Positions 52,848 through 61,318 of a stretch of DNA of 64,000 nucleotides are shown piece by piece. This stretch comes from CAYHCE01 sp964355015. Its GTDB lineage: Bacteria; Cyanobacteriota; Cyanobacteriia; PCC-6307; Cyanobiaceae. Below the pieces are notes generated by a model that did no database searches, was not told the origin of the DNA, and worked only from the letters and a program-made list of their open reading frames with translations. The translations under genes were made by a program, and so were the position numbers. Location of the stretch: assembly GCA_964355015.1 (NCBI GenBank), contig CAYHCE010000004.1, positions 1 through 64,000 on the forward strand, read 5' to 3'. Each line of letters opens with the position of its first letter. Within the stretch, counting starts at the first letter, position 1.

Positions 52848-53432
52848 TCAGCAGCCGCGGCGCAGCTGGGTAACCTGATCCGCCATGGCGAGCAGTGCGC
52901 CCGGCATCGCCGGGCCGGTGAGGATCACATCGAGCTGGGCCGGCCGCTGCTCGAGGCTGACCACCACCTCTGCGGCCGGCAGGTAGCCGAGCTCGATCGC
53001 AAGGCCCAGCTCGTCGAGCACCATCAGATCCACGGCACCGGCCAGCAGCAGCTCCCGGCTGAACGCCCACACCTCCCGCACGGCCGCCAGGGCCTCGGGC
53101 TCCGCTTCGGCGGCGGGTTCATTCAGGCAGCAGGCCATGGCGGGCCGCAGCCACTGCAGACGGCCACAGAGCCGCAGGCTGCGTTCCGGGCCCTGATCGA
53201 CCCCCCCCTTGAGGAACTGGCTGATCAGCACGCGGCTGCCGAGGCCGGCACTGCGCAGGGCGTGGCTGAACACCCCGCCGAAACTGCCCCGGAAGGGGGC
53301 GATGTGCACCTGCAGCAGACCCTCGGGCTGGGCCAGGAGCGGCCGCGGCCGGGCGGACTGAGGGCGGACAGGCGGGACGGGCCGCAGAGGATGGCGTGCG
53401 TCATGGGATGGGTTGCGCAGGCTGGCCGTCAT
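52848..53432 (-). CDS. CobO/BtuR-like protein with degenerate P-loop
   Basis: A 194-aa protein resembling cob(I)yrinic acid a,c-diamide adenosyltransferase. It has VHIAPFRGSFGGVFSHALRSAGLGSRVLISQFLKGG, the later AVDLMVLDELGLAIELGYL (Walker-B-like) and a C-terminal VILTGPAMPGALLAMADQVTQL. In true CobO the first block reads as a Walker A (GKGKTTAA). Here the Lys-Thr-Thr is absent, so the ATP site is altered or lost. The start at 53432 was chosen over one 47 residues upstream. Confidence 0.75.
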   Translation of the reverse strand: MTASLRNPSHDARHPLRPVPPVRPQSARPRPLLAQPEGLLQVHIAPFRGSFGGVFSHALRSAGLGSRVLISQFLKGGVDQGPERSLRLCGRLQWLRPAMACCLNEPAAEAEPEALAAVREVWAFSRELLLAGAVDLMVLDELGLAIELGYLPAAEVVVSLEQRPAQLDVILTGPAMPGALLAMADQVTQLRRGC

Positions 53433-53594
53433 CAACACCCGATCGGAAGCGCGGAACTGAATGTAGCGGCGTCGGGCCGTCCCACAAGGCGCCGACACCA
53501 TCCCTAGCGCGAACAGATGTACCAGGCTGATGCGAGCAGACCTACCAAGCCGCCGGCAGGGACCTCTGCCCACCAGGGTGGAAGACGTCCATTA

Positions 53595-53636
53595 GTGTGA
53601 TCGGCTACACGGCAGGTGGAGCTCGATTCTTAGCTT
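53595..53636 (+). promoter_or_regulatory. NtcA-activated-type promoter of ntcA
   Basis: GTG-N8-TAC (53595-53608), one base off the NtcA palindrome GTAN8TAC, is followed after 22 bp by TAGCTT (53631-53636), which fits the -10 form TAN3T. This spacing is that of class II NtcA promoters. The predicted start of transcription lies about 25-30 bp before the ntcA ATG, consistent with autoregulation. Confidence 0.6.
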
Positions 53637-53669
53637 CCCCTCACCTGCCCCGTCCGAATGGTCGGCGCT

Positions 53670-54386
53670 ATGCGCGGATTCAGCCGCACCAGCACCACAC
53701 CAGCGCCTGCCGTCACCGGCCTCGCCACCGCCGGCAACGGTGCCGGCACCCTGCTGGAGGTGATGCGCGGCCTCAGCGGCTGCCTGATCGAAACCGTTGA
53801 GCGTGGCAAGACCATCTTCTTCCCCGGTGACCCGGCCGAGCGGGTCTACCTGCTGCGGCGTGGCGCCGTTCGCCTCTCCCGCGTCTACGAATCCGGCGAG
53901 GAGATCACCGTGGCGCTGCTGAGGGAGAACAGCCTGTTCGGGGTGCTCTCCCTGCTCACCGGCCAGCGGTCCGATCGCTTTTATCACGCCGTGGCCTTCA
54001 CGCGGGTGGAGATGGTGGCGGCGCCGGCAGCCTCGGTGCGGCGGGCGATCGAGCAGGAGCCCAGCATCGGCCTGCTGCTGCTGCAGGGTCTCTCCTCCCG
54101 CATCCTCCAGACCGAAACGATGATCGAAACCCTCACCCATCGGGACATGTCCTCCCGGCTGGTGAGCTTCCTTCTGGTGCTCTGCCGCGATTTCGGCGTA
54201 CCCAGTACCGATGGGATCACGATCGATCTGCGCCTGTCTCACCAGGCGATCGCGGAGGCGATCGGCTCCACCCGGGTCACGATCACCCGCCTGCTCGGAG
54301 ATCTGCGCCAGGCGGGGCTGGTGCAGATCGACCGCAAGAAGATCACTGTCTTCGATCCGGTGGCACTGGCCAAACGGTTCAGCTGA
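53670..54386 (+). CDS. ntcA: global nitrogen regulator NtcA
   Basis: A CRP-family activator that responds to 2-oxoglutarate and controls nitrogen assimilation. It is 238 aa from the ATG at 53670 (MRGFSRTSTTPAP); an ATG at 53658 would add four residues. The effector domain has GKTIFFPGDPAERVYLLRRGAVRLSRVYESGEEITVALLRENSLFG. The C-terminal helix-turn-helix SHQAIAEAIGSTRVTITRLLGDLRQAG is the near-invariant NtcA recognition region. The N-terminal extension is slightly longer than in model strains. Confidence 0.95.
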   Translation: MRGFSRTSTTPAPAVTGLATAGNGAGTLLEVMRGLSGCLIETVERGKTIFFPGDPAERVYLLRRGAVRLSRVYESGEEITVALLRENSLFGVLSLLTGQRSDRFYHAVAFTRVEMVAAPAASVRRAIEQEPSIGLLLLQGLSSRILQTETMIETLTHRDMSSRLVSFLLVLCRDFGVPSTDGITIDLRLSHQAIAEAIGSTRVTITRLLGDLRQAGLVQIDRKKITVFDPVALAKRFS

Positions 54387-54446
54387 TCACGTCCCCACGA
54401 CCCTGGCCACCCAGGGCACCGATACTGGGGCCTCCTGCCCTGAGCT

Positions 54447-55688
54447 GTGTCCGGCTGGCTCCTGATCCTCGCTCTGCTGGCGCTCGGAGGAGTGCTCGCC
54501 ACCCTCGGGGATCGGCTCGGCAGCCGGGTCGGCAAGGCGCGGCTGAGTCTGTTCAACCTGCGCCCCCGCAACACGGCGGTGCTGATCACAGTCCTCACCG
54601 GCAGCCTGATCAGCGCCGTCTCGCTCGGCCTGATGCTCGCCGTCAGTGAACGGTTGAGGGTGGGACTGTTCGAACTCGACACCCTGCAACAGAAGCTGCG
54701 AGACAGCCGCACCACACTGCAGCGGAGCGAGGCGGCCCTGGGGCGCAGCCGTCTGGAGCAGGGCCGCGCCGAGCAGGAGTTGCGCCGGGCCGAGCGGGGC
54801 CGGCAGGAATCCCGCCGGCAGCTGGCCGCCGTGGAGCTCCAGGCCCGGCGTCTGCGGGGGGAACTGCAGCCGTTGCAGGCCCAGCGTCAGCAGCTGCTGG
54901 AACAGCGGACCCGGCTCAGCCGCGACATCCGCACCAAGGATCAGGACATCCGGCGCACCGAGGCCGAGCTGGCGCGGGTGAGGCAGCAGATCGCTGCCAG
55001 CGAGACGGAACTCAAGGGTCTGGAGGACAAGCTGATCGCCCTGCGGCGCGGCGATGTGGTGATCAGCAGCGGCCAGCCGCTCGCCACCGCCAAGGTGACG
55101 GTCAGGAACACCAGCCAGGCGAAGGAGGTGATCGAGGCCCTGCTGCGCCAGGCCAATCTGAACGCCTTCCAGAGGGTGCTGCCCGGCGAGGCCGCAAACC
55201 TGCAGATCCTGCTGGTGCCCCGCCAGGACATCGCCAAACTCGAGGGCATGCTGGGCAAGGGGGGCTCCTGGGTGGTGAGCATCCTTTCGGCCGCCAACGT
55301 GCTGCGGGGTGAGCGCCAGGTGCTCGGCTTCCCCGACCTTCGGCCCAATCGGCAGGTGATCCGCCAGGGGGACCTGATGGCCTCCACCGTGCTGGAAGGG
55401 GGTGAGCGGACGACGGAGCAGGTGCGCAGCCGCCTGAACCTGCTGCTGGCAGCTTCCTTCGCCAAGGCGCAGCGGCAGGGCTCGATCGCCGATGGCGTCC
55501 AGTTCGATGTGGCCACCTTCAATCGGCTGGGGCGGGAGCTCACCGAACGGCCGGCCGGGCAGGCGGTGACCCTGGAGGCTCTGGCGCTGCGCGACGCGGA
55601 CACCCCCGATCCGATCGTGCTGGAACTGCGGCTGTCGGGCTCTCCAGCCGGCCGCGCCTCGCCGCCAGTCACCCCCCGCCAGCCATGA
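54447..55688 (+). CDS. DUF3084 coiled-coil membrane protein
   Basis: A 413-aa protein starting at GTG 54447. It has two membrane helices (GWLLILALLALGGVLATLGDRLG and VLITVLTGSLISAVSLGLMLAVSE), a long charged coiled coil (about 75-200) and a C-terminal domain with VISSGQPLATAKVTVRN and LLVPRQDIAKLEG. It matches the cyanobacterial DUF3084 family from memory; the function is unknown. Its stop overlaps the YqgF-like gene start (ATGA). Confidence 0.87.
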   Translation: MSGWLLILALLALGGVLATLGDRLGSRVGKARLSLFNLRPRNTAVLITVLTGSLISAVSLGLMLAVSERLRVGLFELDTLQQKLRDSRTTLQRSEAALGRSRLEQGRAEQELRRAERGRQESRRQLAAVELQARRLRGELQPLQAQRQQLLEQRTRLSRDIRTKDQDIRRTEAELARVRQQIAASETELKGLEDKLIALRRGDVVISSGQPLATAKVTVRNTSQAKEVIEALLRQANLNAFQRVLPGEAANLQILLVPRQDIAKLEGMLGKGGSWVVSILSAANVLRGERQVLGFPDLRPNRQVIRQGDLMASTVLEGGERTTEQVRSRLNLLLAASFAKAQRQGSIADGVQFDVATFNRLGRELTERPAGQAVTLEALALRDADTPDPIVLELRLSGSPAGRASPPVTPRQP

Positions 55689-56134
55689 ACCTGCCGCAGA
55701 GCGGAGCCCTGGCCGCCCTCGATCCCGGCCGCAGCAAGTGCGGGCTGGTGCGCACCGATCCGCAGCGATGCCGCTTGCGCGAGGCCCTGATCCTCCCGCC
55801 GGAGCAGGCCTGGGAAAGGCTGCGGAGCTGGCTGGTGGCGGGCGAGGTGGTCGGGGTGGTGCTGGGCAACGGCACCGGCAGCGAGGCCTGGCGACAAAGG
55901 CTGGTCCGGCTCGCTCCGGTGCTGCTGGCGGACGAACGGGGATCGACCCTGGCGGCACGCCGGCGCTACTGGGAGCTGTTCCGCCCCCGGGGCTGGCGGC
56001 GATTCCTGCCGCAGGGTCTGCGCCAGCCTCCCTGTGACTGGGACGACGTGGTGGCCCAGCTGCTGCTCGAGCGACAGCTCGGCCACACCCTCGGCCGCGA
56101 GCCGCGGCTGGAACCACCCCCAAGGGGCCGCTAG
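55685..56134 (+). CDS. YqgF/RuvX-like resolvase-fold protein
   Basis: A 149-aa protein with the RNase H-like start AALDPGRSKCGLVRTD (first catalytic Asp), a second strand VVGVVLGNGTGSEAWRQRL, LADERGSTLAARRRYWELF, and DWDDVVAQLLLERQL carrying the last acidic residues. This is the cyanobacterial 'pre-16S rRNA-processing/Holliday-junction-like' group, distinct from canonical RuvX. It is coupled to DUF3084 by a 4-bp overlap and ends 4 bp into the convergent DUF3146 gene. Confidence 0.8.
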   Translation: MNLPQSGALAALDPGRSKCGLVRTDPQRCRLREALILPPEQAWERLRSWLVAGEVVGVVLGNGTGSEAWRQRLVRLAPVLLADERGSTLAARRRYWELFRPRGWRRFLPQGLRQPPCDWDDVVAQLLLERQLGHTLGREPRLEPPPRGR

Positions 56135-56388
56135 AACTTGGCCCGCACCGTGAAGGCGTAGTCGCCGCCGGGTTCAAGCTGGTAGTCGGCCTGGAGCAGG
56201 AAGCGCAGCAGCGCGTCCTGGATCAGAGCGCGACCCAGGGAGGGCTCCACGGTCAGTTCGCCGCGATCAAAGGCCCAGCGGAAGGTCCAGTGGAAGCCAC
56301 CGGCGGCCACCTCCCCCTCCAGCAGCTTTCGGCTGAAGCTCTGATGCAGCACCCGCAACTGGGCGGTGGTGGCGGGCAGACGGCTCAC
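56131..56388 (-). CDS. DUF3146 family protein
   Basis: An 85-aa soluble protein with the pattern RVLHQSFSRKLLEGEVAAGGFHWTFRWAFDRGELTVEPSLGRALIQDALLRFLLQADYQLEPGGDYAFTV condensed here as alternating strands and helices. The 'GxWxFRWxF..GxLxVxPxLGRALI.DAL.RFL' features fit DUF3146, a cyanobacterial family without known function. It is transcribed toward the YqgF-like gene and lies 38 bp downstream of pth. Confidence 0.82.
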   Translation of the reverse strand: MSRLPATTAQLRVLHQSFSRKLLEGEVAAGGFHWTFRWAFDRGELTVEPSLGRALIQDALLRFLLQADYQLEPGGDYAFTVRAKF

Positions 56389-56426
56389 GGATTCAACGGT
56401 TTCCGGACAGAGGACACCCTCCAGAT

Positions 56427-57053
56427 TCAGGCAGGGCAGGGCTGAAAACTGTTCAGCCGGTTGCCGGCACGCTCATAGCCCAGCCGGCGGATCAGATCCA
56501 CGCCCACCAGCACCTCATCCAGCACCTGGGCCAGCAGGGGCTGCTCGGAATCCTGGAAGCGACCGAGCACATGGGACACGGTGCGGGCCTTCCGCAGGGA
56601 AGGGTCGGCGGCCGGCGCGCCGATACCGATCCGCAGCCGGGCAAAGTCCTGGCTGCCGAGCTGGGCAATGGTGCTGCGCAGGCCGTTGTGCCCGCCCGCG
56701 CTGCCGGAGAGGCGCAACCGCAGTTTTCCCAGCGGCAGATCCATGTCGTCGACCAGCACCAGCATCTGCTCAGGCCGCAGGCCGAACCAATCGAGCGTGG
56801 CACGGATGGCGCGACCGCTCTCGTTCATGTAGGTGCCGGGCTTGAGCAGCCGCAGCCGTTCGGCGCCGTGGCCGAAGTCGGCCAGCCATCCCTGCAGCTT
56901 GCCGTTCTGACGAAAGCCCACCCCTTCTCGGCTGGCGAGGCGGTCGAGGGCCATGAAGCCCACGTTGTGACGGGTGTGAAGGTACTTCTCCCCTGGGTTG
57001 CCCAGCCCCACCAGCAACTGCAGATCCCCGGCCGGGGGGGAGGAGGGAGTCAT
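56427..57053 (-). CDS. pth: peptidyl-tRNA hydrolase
   Basis: Releases peptides from stalled peptidyl-tRNA. It is 208 aa with LLVGLGNPGEKYLHTRHNVGFMALDRLA, containing Asn19 of GLGNPG and catalytic His29. GTYMNESG, LVDDMDLPLGKLRLRLSGSAGGHNGLRSTIAQLG and the substrate loop follow. The ATG is at 57053. It is followed by DUF3146 and preceded 44 bp upstream by tatA, all on the minus strand. Confidence 0.96.
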   Translation of the reverse strand: MTPSSPPAGDLQLLVGLGNPGEKYLHTRHNVGFMALDRLASREGVGFRQNGKLQGWLADFGHGAERLRLLKPGTYMNESGRAIRATLDWFGLRPEQMLVLVDDMDLPLGKLRLRLSGSAGGHNGLRSTIAQLGSQDFARLRIGIGAPAADPSLRKARTVSHVLGRFQDSEQPLLAQVLDEVLVGVDLIRRLGYERAGNRLNSFQPCPA

Positions 57054-57097
57054 GGTGCAACGCCGAAGCTCGGGAGCGGAACGGAGGCGGGAACCGC

Positions 57098-57382
57098 TCA
57101 GGCGAGAGGGCTGCCGGGCTCGGCCTCTCGACCTGCGAGGGGCGCCACCTCTGCAGAAGCCTCAGCCACTGGGGGCTCGGTTCCCATCGAGACGGCCTGG
57201 ACGGTCTCCGTGTCCACCGCCTTGCGGAATTCCTGCTCGAACTCGCGCGACGCCGACTGGAACCCCTTGAGGGTGCGGCCCAGGGTGCGGCCCAGCTCCG
57301 GCAGACGCTTGGGACCGAACACCAAGAGGCCGATGGCAGCGATCACTGCCATCTCCGGCAGACCGATCCCGAAGAAGTTCAT
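57098..57382 (-). CDS. tatA: twin-arginine translocase subunit TatA
   Basis: Pore-forming component of the Tat system that moves folded proteins across the thylakoid and plasma membranes. It is 94 aa: N-terminal helix FFGIGLPEMAVIAAIGLLVFGPKRLPELGRTLG (short TM, Phe-Gly hinge), amphipathic helix to about residue 50, then a variable acidic tail. The FGPKRLPELGR motif is diagnostic. It lies between psbH and pth on the minus strand. Confidence 0.93.
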   Translation of the reverse strand: MNFFGIGLPEMAVIAAIGLLVFGPKRLPELGRTLGRTLKGFQSASREFEQEFRKAVDTETVQAVSMGTEPPVAEASAEVAPLAGREAEPGSPLA

Positions 57383-57418
57383 GGAAGACGCAGAGGTTGG
57401 GGACCGGCCGGTGACGGG

Positions 57419-57619
57419 TCAGCCGAGGCCGTTCCAGTTCACCGTGATGCCGTCGAGCAGCAGCGACTTGTTGTACAGCTGCAGGATCACGAGCAGGAAG
57501 ACCAGGAAGAGCAGCATGAACACGCCCATCACGGGGGTGGTGCCCCAGCCGGGTACGACCTTGCCGTACTCGGAGTTGAGCGGGCGAAGCAGATCTCCCA
57601 GGCGGGTGCGTTGAGCCAT
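57419..57619 (-). CDS. psbH: photosystem II protein PsbH
   Basis: A small phosphoprotein-type PSII subunit involved in assembly and QA-QB electron flow. It is 66 aa: MAQRTRLGDLLRPLNSEYGK then VVPGWGTTPVMGVFMLLFLV FLLVILQLYNKSLLLDGI, one transmembrane helix. Lacks the plant N-terminal phosphorylation extension, as in cyanobacteria. It is divergent from psbN with 141 bp between the starts, the usual opposite-strand arrangement. Confidence 0.97.
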   Translation of the reverse strand: MAQRTRLGDLLRPLNSEYGKVVPGWGTTPVMGVFMLLFLVFLLVILQLYNKSLLLDGITVNWNGLG

Positions 57620-57760
57620 GGCGGCGCTGTCCTCTCTGGCACAGGAGTGGGTTCGTTACTGTAAGGGTCCTGCCACGGCGGCAGCAGCCGCTGTCGAGAG
57701 TTGTGACGGAAACCGCCGCCGCTCCTGCCGGGCCGCCGCCACCCTCCGCCACCCCCAGCC

Positions 57761-57901
57761 GTGACCGACACCTCCCCCGCCATCTCCGTCGCGATCACCG
57801 TGCTGGTGGTGCTGCTGGCCCTCACCGGCTTCGGGGTCTACACCGCCTTCGGGCCGCCTTCGAAACGGCTCACCGATCCGTTCGACGATCACGACGACTG
57901 A
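57761..57901 (+). CDS. psbN: photosystem II assembly protein PsbN
   Basis: A 46-aa single-pass protein from GTG 57761: MTDTSPAISVAITVLVVLLA then LTGFGVYTAFGPPSKRLTDP FDDHDD. PsbN is required for PSII assembly and repair rather than being a stable subunit. The FGPPSKxLxDPFDxHDD end is the family signature. Its last 13 bp overlap the alpha-mannosidase 3' end on the opposite strand. Confidence 0.95.
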   Translation: MTDTSPAISVAITVLVVLLALTGFGVYTAFGPPSKRLTDPFDDHDD

Positions 57902-60900
57902 GGCTCGCCTCGAACGATCCGCCAGCTGGCCAGCTGCCAGGGCAGCAGCAGATCCGGCGGCCCATGGCTCGACGTATCGCCCGGGGCCTCGATCGGGTCA
58001 CCGAGGCCATCGATCCGTTCGAGCAGCCGCCAGGCTGGGCCCGGCGTGAGCCGGTGGCGGCAGGGTGAGAGGTTCTGGACGGTGAGCCGCAGCACGCCTG
58101 GCACCGAATCCGGACACAGCCCGATCAGCCGCAGGTCCGGATGGCCCAGAACCAGGATGGTTCCCGGCGCCCGGCAGCCGGCGGAGGGCCGCAGCCAGCA
58201 GGGTTCGCGGAACCGCACGGCCTCGGCCGCCACCCCCGCCTGGCGCCAGCCGGGCCCGCAGGGCATCAGGGCCAGCCGCAGACGCTGCGGCCCGTTGTCG
58301 GCTCCCGGATCGGGCCAGGTGGGTCCACGCAGCAGGGAGACCCCGAGCCGGTCAGGTGTCGCCGAAACCCCCTGCGGACCATCCAGCAGCACCGCCAGCC
58401 CGCCGGACGCCGCCTGGCTCGCCACCCAGCTGATCGCCGGCACCTCCCAGCGGCTGGCTTCCCGGGCCGTGCAGGCCGCCGCAGGCCGCTCCAGCACGGC
58501 AGCCGAAGTATCCGCCGCCCAGCGCAGGGCGGGCTGCTGCAGCGGCAGCTCCAGGCGCAGGAGCTCATGGCGTTGGCGCCACTCCACCTGCAGCGTCAGC
58601 TCCAGCCAGGGACTGCCAGCCCGCAGCTGCAGATCGAGGCGCAGGGGGCTGGCACCACAGCGGCCGCGCCAGGTCAGGCGGGTGCAGAGCGGGCCCGACT
58701 CGGCCAGCGCGGGCAGCGGCTCCCACTGGAGCGGCAGGGGCTGCTCGCGGTAGTCACCGGCCAGGTCCCAGGCGTCCCAGAACTCGCCGCCATCACCCCA
58801 GCGCCGCCACTCGAGCGGGGCGGCCAGCTGGGGATGCCGGTCTCTCCCCCAGAGCTGCTCCAGGCCGGCGGGGCCCAGCTGGGCCCAGACCAGCCCGTTG
58901 CCCAGCCGCCACCGATCGCCGCCTTCAAGAGGTTCCAGCCGCACCGGCGCCACGATCGTCCCGGACGGCAGCGGGGGGGGTGCGTCGGCCGATGGCGGCT
59001 CGTGCCGCAGCGCCAGCGCCGCCACCCCTGCAGGCAGGTCCAGCTGCACCCAGTGCCCCCCCGCCGCCGCGGACTGTGTGGGCAGCCGCCGCTCCCCCAG
59101 CCACCAGAGGCCGGCCGGCAGCCGCAGGGTACGGGACGCCGCGGGCAAGGGCTGGAGCTGGGCCAGCCACCAGTTCCGGCCCGGGGGGGAGGGCGGATCA
59201 GCGGGCGCAGCGGCGCAGGCCAGCCAGGCGCCGAGGTACCGGTCTCGCTGGCGGCAGGCATGGCGGCGTGCCTGCCGCCACTGGGGTTCGGCCTGCTCGA
59301 ACACCTCCGGGATCGAGGTGCCGGGGAGGATGTCATGGAACTGCTGGAAGAGAAGCGGTCGCCAGTCCACCGGCCCGGTTCCGGAAGCGGGGCCGGTCCC
59401 GCTGGCGGCAGCATCCGCCCAGAGCAGCGCCACGGCCAGCTCCGCCTCGCGCAGCAGGCGCTCGAGACTGCGGTTGTGGCGCTTCTGGTCCGGACGGCTG
59501 GTGGCGCAACCCCGGTGCAGCTCCAGGTAGAGCTCATCGCGCCAGACCGGGAGCTGGTGCCGGAGCGGTTCCAGCCGCTTCAGATAATCCCGCAGGCTGC
59601 CGTGGTGCTGGCGGGCCGCCGAAGGCTGGTCCTGCCACAGGGCCAGCTGTTCGAGCATCTCGGCCGTGGGTCCGCCGCCGTGATCCCCCACGCCGGGCAG
59701 CCAGAGTGCCTCGGCATCGCCGGTGGAGCGCTGCCATTCCAGGCGATAGCGCTCCATCGCCACCGGATCGCCGTCGGTACCGATCGGCGCCGTCATCAGA
59801 GCCAGCACCTCCGAACCGCAGCGGCTACGCCAGCGGAACAGCCGGTGGGGGAAGGGCGTGGTGGCGTTCCAGGCCAGCTTGTGGGTGCAGAACCAGCCCA
59901 CGCCGGTGGCTGCCGCCACGGCCGGCAGACCGGCGGCGAAGCCGAAGCTGTCCGGCAGCCAGGCCAGAGCGTGATCCCACTCGGGAAAGCGGGCCCGGCT
60001 GTAGGTCTGGCCCTCCTGGAACTGGCGCAGCAACGAGGTGGTGCTGATCAGCACGCAGTCGGTCTCCACCCAGGGGCCGTTGAGCGGCTCCCAGCGACCG
60101 GCTTGCATCGCCTGGCGGATCCGGGCGAACAGGGCGGGACGGTGCTGCTCCAGCCAGGCGTAGAGAGCGGGGGTGGAATGGCCGAAGTGCAGCCGGGGAT
60201 GGCGCTCCATCAGGGCCAGGACGGAGCCGAAGGTGCGCTCGGCGGCCTGCCAGGTATCGGCCACCGGCCAGAGCCAGGCCAGATCCAGGTGGGCATGGCC
60301 CAGAACCTGGAACCCCCCGTCAGCCCGGAGGGCGCTCCCCGCCAGGGCGGCGGCGAGGCTGGCAGGGGCCTCCGGGGCGACGGGATCACAGCCCGCCAGT
60401 CGAGCCAGCCGCGTCCCGGCATAATCCGCGGCCGAGTCCGCGGCTCGACCCGGGACGACCCCCTCGTGGCGCAGCAGTTCCAGCTCCAGGGCCGTGGCGA
60501 GCAGCAGCCCCTCGGGGTCGTCGGAACCGAGCGGTTCGAGCTCGATGCGGCTCTGGATCAGGGCGCCGTCGTCGTGCAGGGGGCTGCGCAGCACCAGCTC
60601 CAGCCGCAGCGATTCGCCCTGCCACCAGCGCGAGGGCAGGGGCCAGCGGCAGGCGGTGTCGAACAGGTCGCCCCGGTGGACCGCCTGACCATCCACCCGC
60701 AGCTCGGCCCGGTCGGCCCACCAGCGCAGCACCAGCCGGGCGCGCGCGGTCCTCAGCTGACACCACCGCGGCGGACAGGCGAGGTCCAGCACCAGCCGCC
60801 GCACCCTTCCGCCCCGGGGCCAGACGATCAGGCCCCGGGCCTGCCAGTCGGGCCGATGCCGCCCGGCCCAGGGGTCAGCCAGGGCCCCCTGCCAGGATCC

Positions 60901-61026
60901 AGCGGTGTTGCGGACCTGCCAGAGGGGGTGAAGATCCAGCCGGGAACGTGACTGAAACGTTTCAATCCAGGGGCGAAGCTGCGCCTCCAGGCCCTGCTCC
61001 ATCGTTCGAGGCCAACGGTGACCCAT
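57889..61026 (-). CDS. GH38 alpha-mannosidase
   Basis: A 1045-aa glycoside hydrolase of family 38. It has an N-terminal small beta domain (about 1-225), then the catalytic domain. GHAHLDLAWLWPVADTW gives zinc ligands His and Asp, WLPDSFGFAAGLP the nucleophile/zinc Asp, and THKLAWNATTPFPH the substrate loop. GVGDHGGGPT supplies the zinc His, and beta-sandwich domains follow. It is expected to trim alpha-mannosides; no signal peptide, so cytosolic. It lies between psbN and psbI, genes that are neighbours in related genomes as I recall. The start at 61002 is an alternative. Confidence 0.92.
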   Translation of the reverse strand: MGHRWPRTMEQGLEAQLRPWIETFQSRSRLDLHPLWQVRNTAGSWQGALADPWAGRHRPDWQARGLIVWPRGGRVRRLVLDLACPPRWCQLRTARARLVLRWWADRAELRVDGQAVHRGDLFDTACRWPLPSRWWQGESLRLELVLRSPLHDDGALIQSRIELEPLGSDDPEGLLLATALELELLRHEGVVPGRAADSAADYAGTRLARLAGCDPVAPEAPASLAAALAGSALRADGGFQVLGHAHLDLAWLWPVADTWQAAERTFGSVLALMERHPRLHFGHSTPALYAWLEQHRPALFARIRQAMQAGRWEPLNGPWVETDCVLISTTSLLRQFQEGQTYSRARFPEWDHALAWLPDSFGFAAGLPAVAAATGVGWFCTHKLAWNATTPFPHRLFRWRSRCGSEVLALMTAPIGTDGDPVAMERYRLEWQRSTGDAEALWLPGVGDHGGGPTAEMLEQLALWQDQPSAARQHHGSLRDYLKRLEPLRHQLPVWRDELYLELHRGCATSRPDQKRHNRSLERLLREAELAVALLWADAAASGTGPASGTGPVDWRPLLFQQFHDILPGTSIPEVFEQAEPQWRQARRHACRQRDRYLGAWLACAAAPADPPSPPGRNWWLAQLQPLPAASRTLRLPAGLWWLGERRLPTQSAAAGGHWVQLDLPAGVAALALRHEPPSADAPPPLPSGTIVAPVRLEPLEGGDRWRLGNGLVWAQLGPAGLEQLWGRDRHPQLAAPLEWRRWGDGGEFWDAWDLAGDYREQPLPLQWEPLPALAESGPLCTRLTWRGRCGASPLRLDLQLRAGSPWLELTLQVEWRQRHELLRLELPLQQPALRWAADTSAAVLERPAAACTAREASRWEVPAISWVASQAASGGLAVLLDGPQGVSATPDRLGVSLLRGPTWPDPGADNGPQRLRLALMPCGPGWRQAGVAAEAVRFREPCWLRPSAGCRAPGTILVLGHPDLRLIGLCPDSVPGVLRLTVQNLSPCRHRLTPGPAWRLLERIDGLGDPIEAPGDTSSHGPPDLLLPWQLASWRIVRGEPQSS

Positions 61027-61102
61027 AGGATGATGCGGCTGCCGAAGGGTCGTTCAGGCCCCACCTGGCGCCTGTCACTCCCTGTCACCCGCCGGACGGA
61101 CC

Positions 61103-61222
61103 ATGCTCGCCCTCAAGATCTCGGTTTACTCCGTCGTCTTCTTCTTCATCGGGATCTTCGTGTTCGGCTTCCTGGCCAGCGATCCCAGCCGCACCCCCAG
61201 CCGCAAGGACCTGGAGGACTGA
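61103..61222 (+). CDS. psbI: photosystem II protein PsbI
   Basis: A 39-aa single-helix PSII core subunit near D1: MLALKISVYSVVFFFIGIFV then FGFLASDPSRTPSRKDLED. The FGFLxxDPxRxPxRKDLE ending is diagnostic. The ATG is at 61103, divergent from the mannosidase (80 bp). It is followed by the DUF3769 gene on the same strand after 96 bp. Confidence 0.97.
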   Translation: MLALKISVYSVVFFFIGIFVFGFLASDPSRTPSRKDLED

Positions 61223-61318
61223 GGGCCCCTTCTCGGTCGGGGCCACTGTGCAGCCTGCCTGTCCCGTCCGTTTCGCGCGCTCTGACGTGGCAGGATCGGC
61301 CGCGGTTCAGGAGCCCCG

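Noticed and set aside
58141..60951. 936-codon forward frame opposite the mannosidase
   Set aside because: Pro/Arg/Gly-rich shadow of GH38, whose zinc-site motifs are clear on the minus strand.
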